Shown piece after piece: positions 1 to 9,964 of a DNA stretch of 64,000 nucleotides (positions within the stretch are counted from its first letter, which is position 1; each line of letters begins with the position of its first letter). Made by a program: the position numbers and the translations under genes. The notes under the pieces are model-generated. The model was given only the letters and a program-made list of their open reading frames with translations. It did no database searches and was not told the DNA's origin. The stretch is from Sphingosinicella sp. BN140058 (GTDB lineage Bacteria > Pseudomonadota > Alphaproteobacteria > Sphingomonadales > Sphingomonadaceae): contig NZ_CP035501.1 of assembly GCF_004135585.1 (NCBI RefSeq), positions 855,001 through 919,000 of the forward strand, written 5' to 3'.

Positions 1-488
1 AGCTCGTCGGCGGCACTCTCTTCCGAACCGCTGGCATTTTCCGGCTTGGCCGGCGCCGCATCGTCCTGAACGTCCGACTCGTCGCCCCCGCCGGCGCCGA
101 TTTCTTCGACCGGGCCGGAGTCCGCCTCGAAGCCGTCATCGTCTTCGTCCGACTCGTAGCGGCTGTCCTCGGCGGCGCGCAGGCGCTCCTCCTCGGCCGC
201 ATGTTCAGCCTCCTCGCGGAGCAGAGCCTCCCGATCTTCCTTGGGGATCTGGTAGTAATCGGGATGAATTTCGCTGAAAGCGAGGAATCCGTGCCGATTT
301 CCGCCATAGTCGACGAACGCCGCCTGCAGCGACGGCTCGACCCTGGTTACCTTGGCGAGATAGATATTGCCCTTGAGCTGCTTGTGCTCGGAAGATTCGA
401 AATCAAATTCCTCGATCCGGTTTCCCTTGACGACGGCCACCCGGGTTTCCTCGTGGTGGCGCGCGTCGATCAGCATGCGCATTGTCAT
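1..488 (-). CDS. rne: Ribonuclease E, N-terminal part (cut by window edge)
   Basis: Endoribonuclease that starts mRNA decay and processes rRNA and tRNA precursors; it scaffolds the RNA degradosome. About 162 residues are visible; the 3' end lies beyond position 1. The start reads MTMRMLIDARHHEETRV, then KGNIYLAKVTRVEPSLQAAF and VDYGGNRHGFL, the family's first S1 RNA-binding strands. From about residue 75 the chain becomes very acidic (runs of Glu and Asp), an insertion in the S1 domain that I recall from alphaproteobacterial RNase E. The ATG at 488 is chosen because GGAG stands 8 bases upstream; ATGs at 482 and 476 are possible. It is divergent from the amidase gene, with a long leader. The family is clear; only the N-terminus can be judged. 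Confidence 0.93.
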   Translation of the reverse strand, partial: MTMRMLIDARHHEETRVAVVKGNRIEEFDFESSEHKQLKGNIYLAKVTRVEPSLQAAFVDYGGNRHGFLAFSEIHPDYYQIPKEDREALLREEAEHAAEEERLRAAEDSRYESDEDDDGFEADSGPVEEIGAGGGDESDVQDDAAPAKPENASGSEESAADE

Positions 489-903
489 TGATGTCACTCC
501 ACGCACGCGCCGCAGCCTTGAGGGCGTCGCGGCACGCGCGTTCGAATATGGACGAAGGCGGCGCCGATCCGGCGCGCGCTTTCTGTGTCCGGGTTGAAAA
601 GAGGCTGTTCGTGTCTGCTGCTCGTGCCTGGGGCGTCGTCATCGCCGGCCCCGCAGCCCTCGACGCGACGCCCGTAACCCTGAGGGGGCGTAGCCAGTCG
701 AAGGAAATAAAGCTCATGCAGCGTCAACCTTGGGTGTCCGGCGCAGTGCGCCGGCGCGAGAACTTTCGGCCAAGATGAGAAGGGCTTGGTCGCACTTCAA
801 CACTGTGCCGAAATTGACTGCTAGCATCTCGGTTGTTCAGCTTCAACCGGCCAGACCGTGATTTTCGCTGGACCGGCGGCAATCGCCGGCCGCAGATACG
901 GCG
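489..903. other. Long divergent intergenic region with the rne leader
   Basis: This 415-bp stretch separates divergent rne and the amidase. No protein-coding gene is convincing here; the small ORFs on both strands look like GC-rich shadows. It must hold both promoters and an rne leader of perhaps a few hundred bases. RNase E commonly controls its own mRNA through a structured 5' leader, so a structured leader is plausible, but I identified no specific element. Confidence 0.4.
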
Positions 904-1764
904 ATGTCCTTCTTCCTTGCCTTGCTCTCCGCGCTGTTTGCCGCCCTTTCGGGTGGCGGCGGCGAAACGCCGTCGGGCGAGACCATCACGATTCCGCTCG
1001 AGCGTTCGGGCGACAGCAGCCCATCCGGCCCCCTGCCGGCAATCTCAGGCTCGAACGATCCGAGCCGTCCGTTGGTGGTGCTCGATCCGGGTCATGGCGG
1101 GCGGGATCCCGGTGCGACCTCTCCGTTCGGGGGCCGGCACGAAAAGGACGTGACGCTCGCCGTGGCACGGGCGATCCGCGATGCGCTCGCCGCGGGCGGC
1201 AGGGTTCGCGTCGCGCTGACCCGTGACGACGATCGGTTCATCGTGCTTCGCGACCGCTACGAGATCGCGCGCCGCATGGGCGCCGGCCTGTTCATCTCGA
1301 TTCACGCGGACGCGGCGCCAAGCAATGACGGCGCACGCGGCGCAACCATCTACACTCTGTCCGAAGTCGCCTCCGACCGTCAGGCGGCCTTGCTCGCTCA
1401 GGAGCAGAACGAAGCCGACCGGATCGGCGGCGCGCCGCTCGTCGAGGATGCCGGAGTCAACCGCATCCTGATCGATCTCGCCCAGCGCAACAGCATGAAC
1501 GTCTCGGCGCAATTCGCCGCCCTGCTCCGCCGCGAGGCATCGGCCTATTTCCCGTTCCGGCCGGATTATCACCGTTTCGCCTCGCTGATCGTGCTCAAGG
1601 CGCCGGACGTTCCGTCGATCCTCTTCGAGACCGGCTACCTCACCAACGGCACCGACGTCGCCTACATCAACTCGCCCGAAGGACAGCGGCAGATCGCTTT
1701 GGGGATGAACAGCGCCATCGAAACCCACTTCGCTCGTCGGACGCTCGCCACCGCAAGCCGCTGA
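904..1764 (+). CDS. N-acetylmuramoyl-L-alanine amidase (Amidase_3)
   Basis: Zinc amidase that cuts the bond between MurNAc and L-alanine in peptidoglycan; acts in the periplasm in cell separation and wall turnover. A hydrophobic N-terminus (residues 2-16) looks like a signal peptide. The Amidase_3 domain runs from about 57 to 280. Visible metal and catalytic residues: LDPGHGGRDPGA with His64, HEKDVTLA with Glu80, SIHADA with His134, and LFETGYLTN with Glu242. All family key residues are present. No in-frame ATG lies upstream, and the ribosome site is weak. The PBP1A gene follows 45 bases later on the same strand, so the two wall enzymes are probably co-transcribed. No autoinhibitory AMIN domain is seen N-terminally. 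Confidence 0.93.
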   Translation: MSFFLALLSALFAALSGGGGETPSGETITIPLERSGDSSPSGPLPAISGSNDPSRPLVVLDPGHGGRDPGATSPFGGRHEKDVTLAVARAIRDALAAGGRVRVALTRDDDRFIVLRDRYEIARRMGAGLFISIHADAAPSNDGARGATIYTLSEVASDRQAALLAQEQNEADRIGGAPLVEDAGVNRILIDLAQRNSMNVSAQFAALLRREASAYFPFRPDYHRFASLIVLKAPDVPSILFETGYLTNGTDVAYINSPEGQRQIALGMNSAIETHFARRTLATASR

Positions 1765-1809
1765 CATGCTTCACCCGTGCATCATGATCGGCTAGGTACC
1801 TCGCCGAAC

Positions 1810-4350
1810 ATGACCGCCGAGACCTCGACCCGCTTCACCCTCCACCGCGACGCAGGCGCGCGCTTCGGAGGCTTTTTCCGCAATGCCTGGAGCCGGCGGT
1901 GGGTGAGGATGCTCGCCATTCTCGCCGCGCTTCCGGTCATTCTGTACGGCGCCCTGTGGCTGCTCTTCGCCCGCGACCTGCCGTCGGCCGAATCGCTGCT
2001 CACCTACCAGCCGCCGCTGCCGACCAACGTCCGCGACATCAACGGCGAGCCGGTGCAGACCTTTGCGCGCGAACGCCGGGTCGAACTGAGCTACGACGAA
2101 TTTCCGCAGCAGCTGGTCGACGCCTTCACTTCGGCCGAGGACAAGACCTTCTTCAGCCATGGCGGCATCGATTATCCCGGCCTGGTCGGCGCGGTCGGAG
2201 ACTATGTCTCCAAGGTCGGCAGCGGCGCCCGGGCGCGCGGCGGATCGACGATCACCCAGCAGGTCGCCAAGAACCTTCTGCTCGGCGACGAATATTCGGT
2301 GACCCGGAAGATCAAGGAAGCCTTCCTGGCACGCCGCATCGAAAGCGTTCTGACCAAGCAGCAGATCCTGGAGCTGTATCTCAATCAGATCTTCCTCGGC
2401 CGCAATGCTTACGGCGTGCAGGCCGCAGCGCGCGCCTATTTCGACAAGGACGTCACCGATCTCACTTTGCCCGAGTCCGCCTATCTCGCCATTCTTCCCA
2501 AGGCGCCGAGCAATTACGATCCCAACCGCAATGCCGAGCGGGCGACCGAGCGCCGCAACTGGGTGCTCTCCGAGATGGAGCGCAACGGCAAGATTTCCGC
2601 AGCCGAGCGCGACGCGGCGCAGCGGGAGCCGCTCGGCACCGTGCAGTTCGCCCGCAACACCGTGCGCAATTTCGGCGGCTATTACATGGAAGAAGTGCGT
2701 CGTCAGCTGATGGAGCGCTATGGCAGCGAGACCGAGAAGGGCCCGAACGGCGTTTACACGGGCGGCTTGTGGGTGCGCACCTCGCTCGACGTGCCGAAGC
2801 AAAAGGCCGCGGAGACGGCGTTGCGCGACGGCCTCGTCCGCTACGATCGCGGCAAGGGCTGGCGCGACCCTGGCCTGTCCGTCGACATCGACAAGAATTG
2901 GGCGGCGCAGCTCGCCCGCGCGCCGATCGGCACCGGCTATGAGGATTGGCGGGCTGCGGCCGTGCTCGACAAATCGGGCGGCAGCGCCACCATCGGCTTC
3001 GCCGACGGCAGCCAGGCCAGCCTCCCCGCCTCGGCCGCCTCGATGCCGAAGCGCGGCACCGCCACGGCCGCGTTCAACTTCCTTCGGCCGGGCATGGTCA
3101 TCGTCGTCAAGAAGGAAGGCGCCGGTTACACGCTGCGGTCGATCCCGGAAATCCGCGGCGGCATGGTTGTCGAGGAGGTCTCGACCGGCCGGATCCTGGC
3201 GATGCACGGCGGCTTCGACGCCAAGGGCGACGACTTCAATCGCGCTGTTCAGGCGCAGCGCCAACCGGGCTCCACCTTCAAGCCGATCGTCTATTCGGCA
3301 GCGCTCGACAACGGCATGACTCCGGCGTCGATCGTCGTCGACGGCCCCTTCTGTGTCTGGCAGGGCGCGGGTCTGGGGCAGAAATGCTTCCGCAACTTCT
3401 CCGGCGGAAACGCCGGGCCGCAGACGATGCGCTGGGGCATCGAGCAGTCGCGCAACCTGATGACGGTGCGCACCGCCAACCAGACCGGCATGGACAAGGT
3501 CACCCGCCTCGCCCGCATTCTCGGCGTCGGCGAATTTCCCAATTACCTTTCCATCGCACTCGGCGCGGGTGACACCACCGTGCTCAAGATGACCAATGCC
3601 TTCGCCATCCTCGCCAATAACGGCAAGCAGGTGACGCCGACGGTGATCGACTACGTCCAGGATCGTAACGGCAAGGTGATCCTGCGCGCCGACACGAGAC
3701 CGTGCGAAGGCTGCAACGCCCCGGACTGGAACGGCAAGCCGATGCCCCGGCCGCCGCTTCGCACCAAGCAGCTGATGGATGCGATGACCGCCTATCAGAT
3801 GGTCCATATCCTGGAAGGCGTCGTTCAGCGCGGCACCGCCCAGGTGCTCCGCGATCTCGGCCGGCCGCTGTTCGGCAAGACCGGCACCACCAGCGGCCCG
3901 ACCAACGTCTGGTTCATCGGCGGATCCCCTGACATCGTTTCGGGCATCTACATGGGTTTCGATCACCCGCGGCCGATGGGCGGCTATGCGCAGGGCGGAA
4001 CCCTGGCGGCGCCGATCTTCAAGCAATTCGCGCAGGTCGCCTTCAAGGATGTCCCGCCGGTGCCATTCCGCGCCCCGGCCGGCATTCGAATGGTCCGGAT
4101 CGATCGACGGTCCGGCCGCAAGGTGTTCGGCGAGTGGCCGACGGACGATCCGAAGGCGGCGGTGATCTGGGAGGCGTTCAAGCCTGAGAGCGAACCGCGC
4201 CGCACCCTGCAGCGCTATGGAACCGGGCCGCAGGCCGTCGCCACCACTGCGGCGGCACCGCGGGCGGCGCGCCGGGCGGCAGCCCCGCGACCGCAGGCGA
4301 AGGCGCCTTCGACCAGCGAGTTCTTGTCAAATCAGGGCGGCATTTACTAG
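1810..4350 (+). CDS. mrcA: Penicillin-binding protein 1A, bifunctional
   Basis: Class A penicillin-binding protein: polymerises glycan strands from lipid II and cross-links stem peptides on the periplasmic side of the inner membrane. A cytoplasmic N-terminus is followed by one membrane segment (about residues 35-54, MLAILAALPVILYG). The glycosyltransferase domain has the catalytic Glu110 in SAEDKTFFSHGG and RGGSTITQQVAKNLLL. The transpeptidase has SxxK (Ser488, GSTFKP), SRN (Ser547) and KTGT (Lys690). The C-terminus is an Ala/Pro/Arg-rich tail. The ATG at 1810 is preferred because MTAETSTRFTLHRD looks like a natural cytoplasmic start; an in-frame ATG at 1777 would add 11 residues. About 846 residues, normal for the family. 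Confidence 0.94.
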   Translation: MTAETSTRFTLHRDAGARFGGFFRNAWSRRWVRMLAILAALPVILYGALWLLFARDLPSAESLLTYQPPLPTNVRDINGEPVQTFARERRVELSYDEFPQQLVDAFTSAEDKTFFSHGGIDYPGLVGAVGDYVSKVGSGARARGGSTITQQVAKNLLLGDEYSVTRKIKEAFLARRIESVLTKQQILELYLNQIFLGRNAYGVQAAARAYFDKDVTDLTLPESAYLAILPKAPSNYDPNRNAERATERRNWVLSEMERNGKISAAERDAAQREPLGTVQFARNTVRNFGGYYMEEVRRQLMERYGSETEKGPNGVYTGGLWVRTSLDVPKQKAAETALRDGLVRYDRGKGWRDPGLSVDIDKNWAAQLARAPIGTGYEDWRAAAVLDKSGGSATIGFADGSQASLPASAASMPKRGTATAAFNFLRPGMVIVVKKEGAGYTLRSIPEIRGGMVVEEVSTGRILAMHGGFDAKGDDFNRAVQAQRQPGSTFKPIVYSAALDNGMTPASIVVDGPFCVWQGAGLGQKCFRNFSGGNAGPQTMRWGIEQSRNLMTVRTANQTGMDKVTRLARILGVGEFPNYLSIALGAGDTTVLKMTNAFAILANNGKQVTPTVIDYVQDRNGKVILRADTRPCEGCNAPDWNGKPMPRPPLRTKQLMDAMTAYQMVHILEGVVQRGTAQVLRDLGRPLFGKTGTTSGPTNVWFIGGSPDIVSGIYMGFDHPRPMGGYAQGGTLAAPIFKQFAQVAFKDVPPVPFRAPAGIRMVRIDRRSGRKVFGEWPTDDPKAAVIWEAFKPESEPRRTLQRYGTGPQAVATTAAAPRAARRAAAPRPQAKAPSTSEFLSNQGGIY

Positions 4351-4424
4351 GGCCGCAACTAAGTCTTGGCCGCAAGGCCGGTGCCGCGCCGACGCGCGGC
4401 CTGAAACGTGATTGGAGAAATTCG

Positions 4425-5552
4425 ATGCGCGCCGAAGCGCAAGCCCATGTCGACCAGATCCGGTCGGCTCTCGCCCTCCTCCGCCGCTTCCTCGACTGGG
4501 ATCGCGCGCTGGCGCGGCTCGACGAGCTCAACGCCCGCGTCGAGGATCAAAGCCTCTGGAACGATCCCAAGCTCGCCCAGGACGTGATGCGCGAGCGCCG
4601 TCGTCTCGAAGAGGCGATCGGCGCGACCCGCGGCATCGAGAAGGAGCTCGAGGATACGATCGAGCTCAGCGAGATGGCCGAAGCGGAGGGCGACGAAGGC
4701 CTCGTCAACGATGCGATCGAGTCGCTGGCCCAGCTCGCCGAACGCGCGGAGCAAGACAAGGTCAAGGCACTGCTCGCCGGCGAGGCCGATGCTAACGACA
4801 CCTATGTCGAGATCAATTCGGGCGCCGGCGGCACCGAGAGCAACGACTGGGCTGGCATGCTCCAGCGCATGTACACGCGCTGGGCCGAACGCCACGGCAT
4901 GAAGGTGGAACTGATCGATTATCACGCCGGCGAGCAGGCCGGGATCAAGTCGGCGACCCTGTTGGTCAAGGGCGAGAATGCCTATGGCTATGCCAAGACC
5001 GAGAGCGGCGTCCACCGCCTCGTCCGGATCAGCCCCTATGACAGCTCGGCGCGCCGGCACACCAGCTTCGCGTCGGTCTGGGTCTATCCGGTGGTCGACG
5101 ACAATATCGAGATCGAGATCAACGAAAGCGAATTGCGCATCGACACCTTCCGGGCGTCGGGCGCCGGCGGCCAGCACATCAACACCACCGATTCGGCCGT
5201 GCGCATCACCCACCTGCCGTCCGGCATCGTCGTTCAGAGCCAGGCGCAGCGATCGCAGCACAAGAATCGCGCCGAGGCCTACAGCCAGCTGCGCGCCCGC
5301 CTCTACGAGGCCGAGCTGCAGAAGCGCGAAGCGGAAGCAAACGCGACCAATGCGACCAAGACCGACATCGGCTGGGGCCATCAGATCCGCTCCTACGTCC
5401 TGCAGCCCTATCAGCTGGTCAAGGACCTGCGCACCGGCGTGACCTCCACCGCGCCGTCCGACGTGCTCGACGGCGATCTCGACCGCTTCATGGCCGCCGC
5501 CTTGTCGCAGCGCGTCACCGGCGAAAAGGTCGACGTGGAAGATGTCGATTAA
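4425..5552 (+). CDS. prfB: Peptide chain release factor 2
   Basis: Class I release factor that reads UGA and UAA stops and triggers peptide release on the ribosome. At 375 residues it has the normal length. GGQ is at 248-250 ([15 protein letters not shown]) and the stop-codon recognition tripeptide reads SPY (203-205, [15 protein letters not shown]) where the classical form is SPF. The reading frame is continuous from the ATG, with LWND around residue 45, so the programmed +1 frameshift known from E. coli prfB is absent. AGGAG-like bases (TTGGAGAAATTCG) precede the ATG. It overlaps the next gene by 11 bases, which suggests co-translation. Confidence 0.96.
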   Translation: MRAEAQAHVDQIRSALALLRRFLDWDRALARLDELNARVEDQSLWNDPKLAQDVMRERRRLEEAIGATRGIEKELEDTIELSEMAEAEGDEGLVNDAIESLAQLAERAEQDKVKALLAGEADANDTYVEINSGAGGTESNDWAGMLQRMYTRWAERHGMKVELIDYHAGEQAGIKSATLLVKGENAYGYAKTESGVHRLVRISPYDSSARRHTSFASVWVYPVVDDNIEIEINESELRIDTFRASGAGGQHINTTDSAVRITHLPSGIVVQSQAQRSQHKNRAEAYSQLRARLYEAELQKREAEANATNATKTDIGWGHQIRSYVLQPYQLVKDLRTGVTSTAPSDVLDGDLDRFMAAALSQRVTGEKVDVEDVD

Positions 5553-6291
5553 AGGGGTTCGCCTCTTCCCTGTCCTCGAGTCCTCACCACGCGGCAGAGG
5601 GCCCTCGCAGATCGTCCCCGTCCTCGCAGGTCTGCTCCTGCTTTCCGGCTGCCAGAAGCAGCCCGAGGAGCCGGTCTTTCCCAAGCCGCAGCGGCCGGTC
5701 TCGCCGATCGTCTCGCCGCGCTTCTCGAACGAGGATGCCCGCGACCGCATCGGCGAAGCGGACACCGTGATGAAGCTGGCCGATATCCGTGCTGGTATGT
5801 CGGTCGCGGACATCGGCGCCGGCGAGGGCTATTATACGGTCCGTCTTGCCCCTCTGGTCGGCAAGGAAGGGCGGGTGCTCGCACAGGACATCGTGCCGGC
5901 GACGATCGAGGGGCTCGCGCGGCGGGTGCAGCGTGAGAATCTCGACAATGTAGCGGTGAAGACCGGCGAGCCGGCCGACCCCAAGCTGCCCGAGCGATCG
6001 TTCGATCGGATCCTGATGATCCACATGTACCACGAGATCGAGTCCCCGCTCGAATTCCTCTGGCACATTCGCGACGATATGAAACCGGGCGGCCGCGTCG
6101 TCGTCGTCGATGCCGACCGCGCCACCGATCGCCACGGCACGCCGCCGCGGCTGCTGATCTGCGAATTCGCCTCGCTCGGCTTCGAACTCACCCGCTTCGA
6201 GCGCCTCGCCGACACCGAAAGCTATTTCGCCCAATTCGAACCGAAACTCCCGCGCCCGCAGCCGACCGAAATCCCGGTCTGCCCGGCCTGA
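5542..6291 (+). CDS. Predicted lipoprotein with class I methyltransferase fold
   Basis: A 249-residue protein. The N-terminus carries a hydrophobic stretch ending in a lipobox (LLLLSGC, Cys37), so it is predicted to be lipid-anchored. Residues 85-240 match a Rossmann-type SAM-dependent methyltransferase: VADIGAGEGYYT (glycine loop at 90-98), an acidic residue after VLAQD, and a late GGRVVVVDAD strand. I recall a family of apparently exported methyltransferases with this layout, whose substrate is unknown; SAM supply outside the cytoplasm is an open question. The ATG overlaps the last codons of prfB (ATGTCGATTAA), so translation is likely coupled. The region before the hydrophobic stretch is unusually long (about 24 residues), so the true start could be further downstream with a non-ATG codon, but I see no good candidate. 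Confidence 0.75.
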   Translation: MSIKGVRLFPVLESSPRGRGPSQIVPVLAGLLLLSGCQKQPEEPVFPKPQRPVSPIVSPRFSNEDARDRIGEADTVMKLADIRAGMSVADIGAGEGYYTVRLAPLVGKEGRVLAQDIVPATIEGLARRVQRENLDNVAVKTGEPADPKLPERSFDRILMIHMYHEIESPLEFLWHIRDDMKPGGRVVVVDADRATDRHGTPPRLLICEFASLGFELTRFERLADTESYFAQFEPKLPRPQPTEIPVCPA

Positions 6292-6295
6292 GCGG

Positions 6296-6673
6296 CTAGA
6301 GAAGGCCTAGGCCGCGAAAACTCGCCCAGGCCTCGCCGGCGAAGATCAGATGGTCGTGGAGGCGGATGTCGAGCGCGCGCGCGGTCCGCGCCAGTACCGC
6401 CGTTGCCGCCTTGTCTTCCTCGCTCGGCTTTGCCGTGCCGCTCGGATGGGCGTGCGCAACGATCATGCCGGCTGCCTCCAGCCGCAGCGCCTCCGCGATT
6501 ATCGCGCGCAGCGGCAGATCGGCAAAGTCGGTGCTGCCGGGATGAGACGAGACGCCGAGCAAACGGCGATCCGCGGCAAGGTACAGGACGACGATCTGCT
6601 CGCGCGCGGCGTTTTCGAAGTGCGGGCGAAGCGCAGCAACGGCCTCTTCAGCGGTTGTGATCACCGGCTCCAT
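6296..6673 (-). CDS. RadC-like JAB/MPN domain protein
   Basis: A 125-residue protein consisting of little more than the RadC-type JAB (MPN+) domain. It shows [20 protein letters not shown] (His74, His76, Ser84, Asp87), the metal-binding JAMM-like set, and LHDHLIFAG near the end. Full RadC proteins carry an N-terminal helix-hairpin-helix region, which is missing here. The fold suggests a metal-dependent isopeptidase-like enzyme, but no function is proven for the RadC group. It converges on the methyltransferase gene with a 4-base gap and is divergent from thyA (63 bases), where both promoters must sit. Confidence 0.8.
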   Translation of the reverse strand: MEPVITTAEEAVAALRPHFENAAREQIVVLYLAADRRLLGVSSHPGSTDFADLPLRAIIAEALRLEAAGMIVAHAHPSGTAKPSEEDKAATAVLARTARALDIRLHDHLIFAGEAWASFRGLGLL

Positions 6674-6736
6674 CCTCCCAGACTATCCGATCTGCCGCCG
6701 CTTCCCAACCCGCCGCTCCGCCGCCATACAGAGCCC

Positions 6737-8013
<1,277 letters not shown>

Positions 8014-8045
8014 GCAGACGCGCGGCACTTTCCTATAGGCGTCGC

Positions 8046-8969
8046 ATGGAGCGGCTGGACGGCGGCTCGGCGGTTCCGCAGGCGCTTCGCGGGGGCATCG
8101 TCGCGCTCGGCAATTTCGATGGTTTTCACGAGGGGCACCAGGCGGTGGTCGGGCGCGCGGTCGCGCGCGGGCGCGCCGAAGGGCGGCCGGTGATGGTCGC
8201 GACCTTCGATCCGCATCCTGTGCGTCACTTCAAACCCGACGCCGCGCCGTTCCGCCTGACCACGCTCGATCAGCGCCAGCGCCTGTTCGAGGCCGCAGGC
8301 GCCGACGCGATGCTGGTCTTCTCCTTCGACGACGCGCTCGCCGGGACCAGTGCGGAAGGGTTCATTCGCGAACGGCTGCTCGGCCTGATCGGCGCCGCCG
8401 GGGTGGTCACCGGGGAGGACTTCACCTTCGGTCGCGGCCGCGGCGGCAACGTCGAGTTGCTGCAGCGCGCCGGCGCCGAGCTCGGTTTCTCGGTCGATGC
8501 GGTGGGGCCGATCGTCGAGGATGGCGAGCCGGTCTCGTCGAGCCGGATCCGCGAGGCGCTGCAAGCCGGGGATTGCGACACCGCCACCCACTTGCTGACC
8601 CGTCCGTTCGCGATCGAAGGCCTGGTCGAACATGGCGACAAGCGTGGCCGGGAGCTCGGTTACCCCACCGCCAATCTCGCGCTCGGCACCTACCTTCGCC
8701 CGCGCTTCGGCATCTACGCCGTGCGCGGACGGCTGGAGGATGGCCGGGTTGTGAACGGCGCCGCCAATATCGGTGTTCGGCCGACCTTCGATCCCCCCAA
8801 GGAACTGCTCGAACCCTATTTCTTCGACTTCAGCGGCGATCTCTACGGACAGCGCCTCGAAGTCGAATTCATCTCCTTCCTCCGGCCCGAGGCGAAATTC
8901 GACAGCCTGGAGGCGCTGATGGCGCAGATGGACGCCGATTGCGCAGAGGCCAGGCGCCGTCTCGCATGA
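8046..8969 (+). CDS. ribF: Bifunctional riboflavin kinase / FAD synthetase
   Basis: Makes FMN from riboflavin and FAD from FMN. The N-terminal adenylyltransferase domain has LGNFDGFHEGHQAVV (21-35), DPHPVRHF and SSSRIREAL; the C-terminal kinase domain has GRELGYPTANL near residue 204 and NIGVRPTF. Length 307 residues, normal. The stop shares ATGA with the next gene's start at 8966. The start at 8046 is the ATG before MERLDGG; a longer reading through folA's end is rejected because the family begins near here. Confidence 0.95.
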   Translation: MERLDGGSAVPQALRGGIVALGNFDGFHEGHQAVVGRAVARGRAEGRPVMVATFDPHPVRHFKPDAAPFRLTTLDQRQRLFEAAGADAMLVFSFDDALAGTSAEGFIRERLLGLIGAAGVVTGEDFTFGRGRGGNVELLQRAGAELGFSVDAVGPIVEDGEPVSSSRIREALQAGDCDTATHLLTRPFAIEGLVEHGDKRGRELGYPTANLALGTYLRPRFGIYAVRGRLEDGRVVNGAANIGVRPTFDPPKELLEPYFFDFSGDLYGQRLEVEFISFLRPEAKFDSLEALMAQMDADCAEARRRLA

Positions 8970-9928
8970 GGGTTTCGCGCTGGGTCGGCGGCGGCATCGC
9001 CGCCTGCGCCGTCGCCGTTTCGCTGATCAACGCCTCCTGGATCGCGCCGACACCCCGCGACCATCTCACCCTCATCGCGCATCACGGCCTGGCGCAACCG
9101 TCCGACGGCGACTCCGCGGCCGGCTGCACCGCGCCCCGGATCCGGCCCGTAGAGGATAACAAATATATCGAGAACAGCCTGCCCTCGATGTTCAAGGCCT
9201 CGCGCATGGGTGCTGCGGTGGAACTCGACGTGCAGGCAACCGCCGATGGGCAGATGATCGCATTCGGTGATCCGGTCCTCGAATGCCGCACCAACGGCAG
9301 CGGCCCGGTTCGGGCACGTTCGCTGGCCGAGCTCAAGACCCTCGACATCGGCTACGGCTATACGGCGGACGGCGGCCGCACCTTCCCACTCCGCGGCCGC
9401 GGCATCGGCGGCATGCCGAGCGCGGAGGAGGTGCTGCGCGAGGTGCCCCAGGCCAAGCTCGTCTTCCGCTTCGCCGGCAACGATCCCCGCGATGCCGACC
9501 GCCTGGCCGCGGCGTTCCGGCGCATGGGCATGCCGATCGACGGCAAATACGCTTTCCATGGTGCACGAGCGGTCCTTGAACGCATGCGGCAACTCGCGCC
9601 GGGCGCCTGGACCTTCGACAGCGGGTCGGACGGCGCGTGCCTTGACGACTATCTGAAGGTCGGTTGGACCGGCTACGTCCCGGCAAGCTGCCGCAACACC
9701 ACCATTTTCATCCCCATCGAAGGCCAGTGGAAGATCTGGGGCTGGCCGAACCGGTTCCAGAAGCGCATGGCCGATGCGAACAGCCGGCTGATCATGATCG
9801 GCGGCCGCGAGCACGGCCGGATCGTCGGCATCGATCATGCGGAGCAGCTCGGCGACGTGCCGCGCGATTTCCGGGGCTGGCTCTGGGTAGAGGATTTCTA
9901 CGAGGCGGGCCGGGCGCTCGGGCGCTAG
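8966..9928 (+). CDS. Glycerophosphodiester phosphodiesterase-like protein, degenerate active site
   Basis: A 320-residue protein with an N-terminal membrane or signal segment (about 6-25). It follows the GDPD pattern: LIAHHG (His39/40), AVELDVQATADGQ (Glu86 and Asp88, the ExD metal pair), then AFGDPVLECRTNG. In active GDPD enzymes the last motif reads HDPxLxRTT; here the catalytic His is Gly101. The fold is probably GDPD-like, possibly periplasmic or membrane-anchored, but ordinary hydrolysis of glycerophosphodiesters is doubtful. The start overlaps the ribF stop by 4 bases (ATGA). The ileS start follows within about 40 bases, so it sits inside the ribF-ileS-lspA operon. Confidence 0.75.
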   Translation: MRVSRWVGGGIAACAVAVSLINASWIAPTPRDHLTLIAHHGLAQPSDGDSAAGCTAPRIRPVEDNKYIENSLPSMFKASRMGAAVELDVQATADGQMIAFGDPVLECRTNGSGPVRARSLAELKTLDIGYGYTADGGRTFPLRGRGIGGMPSAEEVLREVPQAKLVFRFAGNDPRDADRLAAAFRRMGMPIDGKYAFHGARAVLERMRQLAPGAWTFDSGSDGACLDDYLKVGWTGYVPASCRNTTIFIPIEGQWKIWGWPNRFQKRMADANSRLIMIGGREHGRIVGIDHAEQLGDVPRDFRGWLWVEDFYEAGRALGR

Positions 9929-9964
9929 ACGCTTGCCCGCATGGCGGCTAAGTCCCACCGCGAC

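Noticed and set aside
1792..4026. Long minus-strand frame opposite the PBP1A gene
   Set aside because: Shadow of the confirmed gene; low-complexity Arg/Ala/Gly composition and no motif.
4425..4560. Programmed +1 frameshift at the start of prfB
   Set aside because: The reading frame is continuous from the ATG and no CTTTGAC-type slip site was seen.
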